Positions 59,187 to 64,000 of a stretch of 64,000 bases of DNA are shown one piece after another. Each line of letters starts with the position of its first letter. Position 1 is the first letter of the stretch. The stretch comes from Malus domestica (lineage: Eukaryota > Streptophyta > Magnoliopsida > Rosales > Rosaceae), in the NCBI RefSeq assembly GCF_042453785.1, contig NC_091662.1, positions 1,989,001 through 2,053,000 of the forward strand, in the 5' to 3' direction. The notes under the pieces are model-generated. The model saw only the letters and a list, made by a program, of their open reading frames with translations. It did no database searches and was not told the origin of the DNA. A program made the position numbers and the translations under genes.

Positions 59187-59440
59187 CTTGTAATATTGTT
59201 TTCATTATGAATTATGAATAAAAGTACTATGATTTCATTTTCAACATGTTTTTCCATCCTAAATTTTTTTTTGGACTTTTACACTACGACCCATTGTGGT
59301 AAGATTCGTGGCTCCGCCACTGGTTGAGGGAGACAAAACGCATGTTTCTACTAGGATTGTTGGAACCAATTGCTATGCTACTCCAGAGAATGTTAAGGAA
59401 GCCATAACAGATGGTTCAAATTTTTCGAGACAATCGAAAT

Positions 59441-59630
59441 TTTTTTTGGATGAATCCAGGGTATCTCCCACACGTAGGTGAGGACTAATCCCTCGAGCTG
59501 GGTTGGACCCCATTCGGGGGGGGGGGCAAACTCTTCCAATGCTGGCTCTCCATTCACAAGACTCGAACTCGAGACCTTGCTTAAGGGGAACAAGCTCCTT
59601 ACCACTTGAACCACCAAGCATTGGTAACAT
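59441..59630 (-). mobile_element. tRNA-derived SINE with 10-bp target-site duplication
   Basis: Read on minus: an A-box-like tggttcaagtggtaagg, a B box gagttcgagtctt, and a 3' end with aatccaaaaaaa. It is flanked by tcgaaatttt at 59434-59443 and 59631-59640. The A/B box spacing and A tail fit an RNA polymerase III SINE. It lies in the kinase pseudogene, in or beside an intron after the APE exon. Confidence 0.85.
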
Positions 59631-59992
59631 TCGAAATTTTAGATACAGAACAGTCCTTATGTAATACTTAGAATTTTAAGAAGACTGATAGCTATCATGT
59701 ATGATTTATATGTTTTACATTCAAAGAAAAGAGAGTCGAACCTTAAGAGCAAAGCACTCGGAAAATATGAATATCCGAATGAGCTCGGCTATGTGAACTC
59801 TTTTTTTATCCTATTGATTCAGAACATAATTAACTCAAGATCTCTGTATGAGTTTCTTGTTTCATAAGAAATTGGAGGTCTAACCAGTACAATTTGTGTT
59901 CCCTTCGTTTTCACAGGACACTTGACATCTAAAACTGATGTGTATAAAAATACAGCTTTGGTGTAGTTTTACTTGAGATTGTAACAGGAAGA

Positions 59993-60387
59993 TGCTGGAT
60001 TTGACATTAAAACAACATGCCTAAACTAAAATAAGAATCAAACAAGGATTCGGATATCTTGGACGCAAGATATTTAGATTTGTGTTTCCTAGTTGGTTTG
60101 GGATTTGGTTTTAGTATAAGATTTGATTTCCTATATTCTAGGGACTTTGTGTAACCTATGACATCTATTAGTATAAATAGATGGATGTGGGATTGAGTTT
60201 TGTGTGTGAGAGTTTTTGAGAGGCATAAGTTTGTATACTTGAGAACACTTTGAGTTTGTGAGTTCTCTTGTATTTGTTGGTAATCAATAAAGCTTCCGTT
60301 GTTAGAGAGGTACTCCTATATTGGAGGAACTCTGAAATCATTGTGTTTTGTTTATTGCTTGATTGGTTTTTGGTTTAGTTTACAACA
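59993..60387 (+). mobile_element. Solo LTR, 395 bp, with 5-bp target-site duplication
   Basis: It starts TG (tgctggatttgac) and ends CA (tttacaaca), with a TATA box (agtataaatagatgg, about 60169) and a poly-A signal (caataaagc, about 60286) in LTR order. The flanks are gaaga (59988-59992) and aaaga (60388-60392), with one mismatch. Removing it joins ACA GGA AGA to AGA TCC and restores the kinase reading TGRRS, which supports these exact ends. Confidence 0.88.
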
Positions 60388-60760
60388 AAAGAAGATCCAA
60401 GGACAAGAAATGCCCTAGCAGAGAACAAAACCTGGTGGCATGGGCTCGGCCACATTTAGCTGACAAGCGAAAGCTTTCCGTTCTAGTGGATCCACGCATG
60501 GAATTGAACTACTCCATTAAAGGGGTCCAGAAGGTCTCACAATTGGCTTACAGCTGCCTTAGTAGGGACCAAAATCCCGCCCTACAATGGATGAAGTCGT
60601 GAGGATTCTTACTCCTTCGCAGGATGTCAATGACCTCTCGCCATTTTATCTCATAATTCTCGTTTATCTCAACTAGGAAGGCGAAAGAAGAAACCTGACG
60701 GAACACACCAGCTCACCTACAGCCAGTCTAAGAGCATCAGAGACTCTCCGTTAAATACTG

Positions 60761-62690
60761 GCAAGCAGCAACGCAGATGATTGTTGCGCGCGGTCAATCC
60801 CATTCCTCGACTGCAGACTTGACACACGATTGAATGAAACAAAGGTCGCCTTTGTTAACGGTTGTGTATGAAATCTTCGAGCCAAAGTGACAAGTGGAAG
60901 AGGCTAGGAGAGCTCACATTTGATATTTTGGAATCATCATTCATCACGCCAATGTTTCATTTGAGATATATATTTGCAGCTAATTAATGTCAGCCACTTT
61001 GATCGAAAGTTTGGAGAAATTTTCGAGTAGGATGGTCACATTGTCACAAAGTGTTATTACTATATGTGTTATAAAACATATAGGTGAGCGATTTATATGT
61101 GTAATGCAAGTAAGGTATAATATTAAGAGTGGTGCTATCCATGTGGATGCAAATTTTCTCCTCTTCGATCTTGGACGATTTTGCACCTACAAAACAACTA
61201 GCACCTTAGGTTAAGGCCAAAAGTCTCACGCGCCCACGATGAATGGGGGGGGGCTTTGGCCGAAGAACCTCCGATGCCAAAGTTAGAAATTTAGAGAGAA
61301 ATAGTGTTTAGAGTGTTTTGGAATTTTTGCAAGAGGTTTGGAATGAGTGTTTGGTAAAAATGGGTGACAATTTATAGGACCAAATTGGTCCACATCTTCA
61401 AGAAATGGCCGGCCCTTTCTTTGTGCTTTGGGATGAATTTTGTGGTTTTATTAGCCACTTTATTGGCTAATAAAATATAATAGAAATAAATGGGAAGTTA
61501 CCCAATTGAATGACTAGCATTATTTGGCTAATAAAGTGGAAGAAATTTGAAAAGGTGTGGAGCAAAGAGAGGGAATGTGGCCGGTCTACTAGGTGGGATT
61601 TTAGGGTTTATTTTAGGTTTAATTAGCCAATTAATTGGCTAATTAAATATGAAAGGAAATGTTTTAGTATTTATGGTATTGATTGGCTAATTTAAAAGGG
61701 AAGGAAAGGTGGAAAAGGTAGAAAAAGGTGATGGAATAGGCTTTGAATGGGGTAGCCGGCCCTATATAATTTTTTAGGTTTGAGTGGATGTTTCAAATTG
61801 ATAATTAAGGGATGATTTTAGGAGATATGGGAAGAATATATTATTTAGATAATTAATTAACTAAATAATATATTAGGGAAATTAAGTTTTGGAAATAATT
61901 ACCTAAAATAAGATAATTTGGAATTGGTTACCTCTTTTGGAGCATTTTTGAATTGGTTGAGGATGATTACCCACTACTTGATCGTAGGAATCCCGGTATG
62001 CCTCAAGGGTATTTTTGTCCTCTTTCGTTCAAAAGTCCACGTGTCGCCTAGCGAATATTTTTGGCTCCACAATCCACACACCTTTTTTTACCTTTCATAT
62101 ACATCTCTTAATTTTCAGACATGAATAACACTACCCTATTAAGAAATAGATTTATGTGTTGTAACATGAACAGATTTGTAATACCACATGGCATGACAAT
62201 AAAAAAACTTCTGGAAAGTTTGAGCTTTTTTATTCTATCTTTCATTAAAATTTATTGAAACTTGCTGTAAACATACAGATGAAGACAGATATAATCCTCT
62301 TAAGATCTACCGTTTCGATACATAGAACCCTGGTTTTCATCTGCATCCTCTCCTCTCTGAATCATGCTGCACCTTCCTATAAGTGTATATGCTCTCTACA
62401 GAGTCAGATTTCAAACTGAAGCTGATCATCTGGAGATCTAGTAACCTCGATTTCGGTTTTCGTAATCGATCCATGAAATATTTCAACAATTTACAATTTT
62501 CTGCTGGCTGTTCATTGGACTGTACATGATTTTAACTAACAAGTTCCCTGTGACTCTTGCTATTTACAACTATAAACAACGTACATGCCTTAACAAAAAA
62601 AATGAAAGAATCGGATTTCTCAAGTGGAAGCATTCGTCTACAAACCCTAATATTGCATGTATACAAATTATTCATGTGTGATTGTCATTC
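60761..62690. other. Gene-free interval with LTR-like text
   Basis: Between about 61220 and 61950 the text (ggctttggccgaagaacctcc, gaaatttagagagaaatag) and repeated palindromic 'attagcc...ggctaat' blocks look like part of an LTR. No ends were found. A G run occurs at 61241-61249. The 3' untranslated region of the minus-strand snRNP25 gene should occupy about 62220-62697. Confidence 0.4.
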
Positions 62691-62697
62691 ATCATCA

Positions 62698-63215
62698 TCA
62701 CAACTTCACCAGCTGTTCATAAGTAGAGATGTCACATATCCTTTTCCTCCACAACCCTATCCGCCGCTTTTCCCGCTCATACTTAATTATTGAAGCATGT
62801 CGAACAAAAAATATCTGCAGATTTTACACCAAAATTACAATATATCATTAAATCTTGGCAGTCAAGAAAAATTAGAGAAAATTCAAGGAAATTTAGTAAA
62901 ATGATCAGAAATGAAATCTCAATTGTTGAATTGATCAAAATCAAACATTGAAGACAATACTGATCAAATTTGATAACATAACAATCGAATATTTGATGAT
63001 ATATTGAAAAATGATCATTTCAGCAATTGAGATTTACAAATTAAATCATTTGTTTAAATTTCTCAAAATTCAAAACTGAAGTTTAGAGGTGGACAATAAT
63101 ATATAGCAAGACTACCTTATCGCCATCTTTGATTCCAAAAGGTCGGATTAATGCCTTGTAATCGAGTAGCTTCTGACCTTCATAGCATAAGCAAAAATTA
63201 CCCCACACATGTGAC
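62698..63215 (-). CDS. SNRNP25: U11/U12 snRNP 25-kDa protein, last two exons (partial)
   Basis: Exons on minus: 63215-63116 and 62814-62698, with a cag acceptor before each, a gt donor after 63116, and phase kept. The translation reads SHVWGNFCLCYEGQKLLDYK and then PFGIKDGDK, joined to IFFVRHASIIKYEREKRRI and LWRKRICDISTYEQLVKL before TGA. This fits the C-terminal part of the ubiquitin-like fold of the minor-spliceosome U11/U12-25K protein (motifs WGNFCL, KLL, FGI...D..FVRH). The protein belongs to the U11/U12 di-snRNP that recognises U12-type introns. The 5' exons are not in the window. The exon opens with one base of a split codon, so more coding sequence lies upstream, beyond or around the transposon at 63322-64000. 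It could be a pseudogene remnant, but nothing in these exons is broken. Confidence 0.8.
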
Positions 63216-63321
63216 CTGTTCAGAAATTTCAATATTTATTTGAATCACTTTTTTCTTGTATAAATATATTAGAGAAATTGTACAAAATATATACCTTCTA
63301 ATTACTTTTAGGAGTAATTAG

Positions 63322-64000
63322 GTTTTCATCCTTATTTTTACTACTCTATTGATTAAAACCTTATTACTTTTCAATTTTTGATCAAGGTCCTTTGTATTAA
63401 TAATATCATTAATTATTTCATTAATAAAATATTTTTTATTTATAAATATATTCATTTAATATTAAAAATGTTACAATTAGTATATTTATATTTATGGCTA
63501 AATTTTTTATCATATATTTTTATTTTTAGTTTGTACCCATTTTTAATTTGCAACCCTTTTTTAATTTGTACCAATTTTCCTTTCAATTTTAATTAGTACC
63601 CATATATTAATTTCTTTTTGTGCCCATATTTTTTAAAGTTTTATTTGTATTGTACCCATATTTTTTAATTTATTTGTACCCATTTTTATTTTTGCTAAAT
63701 GTACCCATTTTGAAGAATGTACCCATGTTTTGATACAATAATTTTTTGGTTATTTTTTATGAATGTACCCATGTTTACACACACACACACAATAGTATAT
63801 TTATATTTTAATATTTTTAATCCCACAAATTATGTTTTTTATTTAAAATCTCATTAATATAAACAACTATAAATTTTAATTTTTAATTTAAAAAATATAG
63901 TAACGTACATAGAAATAAATTATCAATTAATTTTAGGGACTTGGATCAAAAATTGAAAACCAACAAAGTTTCAGTCAAAGATTGTTCATAACTAGGGACC
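63322..64000. mobile_element. Inverted-repeat transposon rich in 'gtaccca' motifs, reaching the window end
   Basis: The left end (ggttttcatccttattttta ... ttttcaatttttgatcaaggtcc) is matched in inverted form by the right end (gggacttggatcaaaaattgaaaacc ... ctagggacc at 64000), giving arms of about 75 bp. Inside, tgtaccca or its variants occur about nine times between 63530 and 63775. A short (AC)n lies at 63778-63792. No coding capacity. It probably sits in an intron or the upstream region of the snRNP25 gene. Confidence 0.75.

Larger units (their letters stand above)
55762..59322 (+). mobile_element. hAT transposon, 3561 bp, with 8-bp target-site duplication
   Basis: Termini cagtggcggatccac and (inverted) cagtggcggagccacg form short terminal inverted repeats. 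They are flanked by gtcgaggg (55754-55761) and gttgaggg (59323-59330), an 8-bp duplication with one mismatch, as expected for hAT. The element carries a transposase gene, now broken, and a block of 5' tandem repeats. It inserted into the activation-loop exon of a kinase gene. Confidence 0.93.
55717..60760 (+). pseudogene. Receptor-like cytoplasmic kinase (RLCK VII, PBL type) interrupted by three transposons
   Basis: Pieces of one kinase occur in order: 55717-55761 (NAKLSDFGLAKAQSR, the DFG motif); 59323-59433 (VEGDKTHVSTRIVGTNCYATPE, the activation loop and APE region); 59917-59992 after a cag acceptor (HLTSKTDVY ... SFGVVLLEIVTGR); and 60393-60760 ([49 protein letters not shown], then [17 protein letters not shown] in another frame, and tail RRRKKPDGTHQLTYS). 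A hAT element, a SINE and a solo LTR separate them. Independent lesions also exist: about 1 base lost near 55755, an 8-base insertion near 59945 after DVY, and a frameshift near 60575. The ATP-binding lobe is not seen in the window. Working relatives phosphorylate immune-signalling proteins at the plasma membrane. This copy cannot. Confidence 0.88.

Noticed and set aside
59550..59625. tRNA gene on minus
   Set aside because: A and B boxes are present, but the stems do not close; the flanking duplication and A tail show a SINE.
1..64000. CRISPR arrays, bacterial operons, rRNA genes, endogenous viruses
   Set aside because: None seen; the window has plant gene structure throughout, and the repeats are transposons, microsatellites or minisatellites.

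Overview
Organism. The window is plant nuclear DNA: AT-rich intergenic sequence, GT-AG introns, a TIR-NB-LRR resistance gene, a DAYSLEEPER-type domesticated hAT gene, MIR396 genes, and many small non-autonomous transposons. The repeat families (tRNA-like SINEs, foldback Mutator-like elements, 'actttaacgaaaa' elements, 'tgtaccca' elements) look like those of Rosaceae, most likely apple or pear (Maleae). That assignment is from memory of repeat style, not from a search.

Layout. 0-9 kb: an intact five-exon TNL gene on the minus strand (1927-6132, 1145 aa) with a chimeric, broken TNL copy just downstream (176-1812). Similar direct repeats lie on both sides of this block, and a Mutator-type MITE sits in the promoter. 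6.6-12 kb: copia debris, SINE-like and LTR-like relics, and a 999-bp foldback transposon. 12.0-16.3 kb: a DAYSLEEPER-like gene on the minus strand, with a 24-bp minisatellite in its first coding part and a leader intron. 16.5-26.3 kb: no gene recognised; MITEs, a telomere-like minisatellite, a SINE and a Helitron expanded in tandem. 26.3-33.1 kb: two MIR396 hairpins facing each other, a MIR396a type on plus and a MIR396b type on minus, 6 kb apart. 33.2-38.3 kb: intergenic. 38.4-43.3 kb: a decayed L1-type LINE on minus. 44-48 kb: MITEs and SINE relics. 48.3-48.9 kb: a membrane-anchored calmodulin-like gene on plus. 51.0-53.3 kb: a five-exon CUE-domain gene on minus. 54-61 kb: a receptor-like cytoplasmic kinase pseudogene broken by three separate insertions (a hAT element, a SINE and a solo LTR), each with its own target-site duplication. 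62.7-63.2 kb: the last two exons of a U11/U12 snRNP 25-kDa protein gene on minus, whose 5' part lies beyond the window or beyond the transposon filling 63.3-64.0 kb.

How the parts relate. These are independent plant genes, not an operon. Three themes stand out: immunity (TNL and a dead RLCK), regulation (the MIR396 pair, whose known targets are GRF transcription factors, plus CML calcium signalling), and heavy remodelling by transposons, including one domesticated transposase. Exon structures for the TNL, CUE and snRNP25 genes were read by hand from splice signals, and reading phase is kept across every junction.
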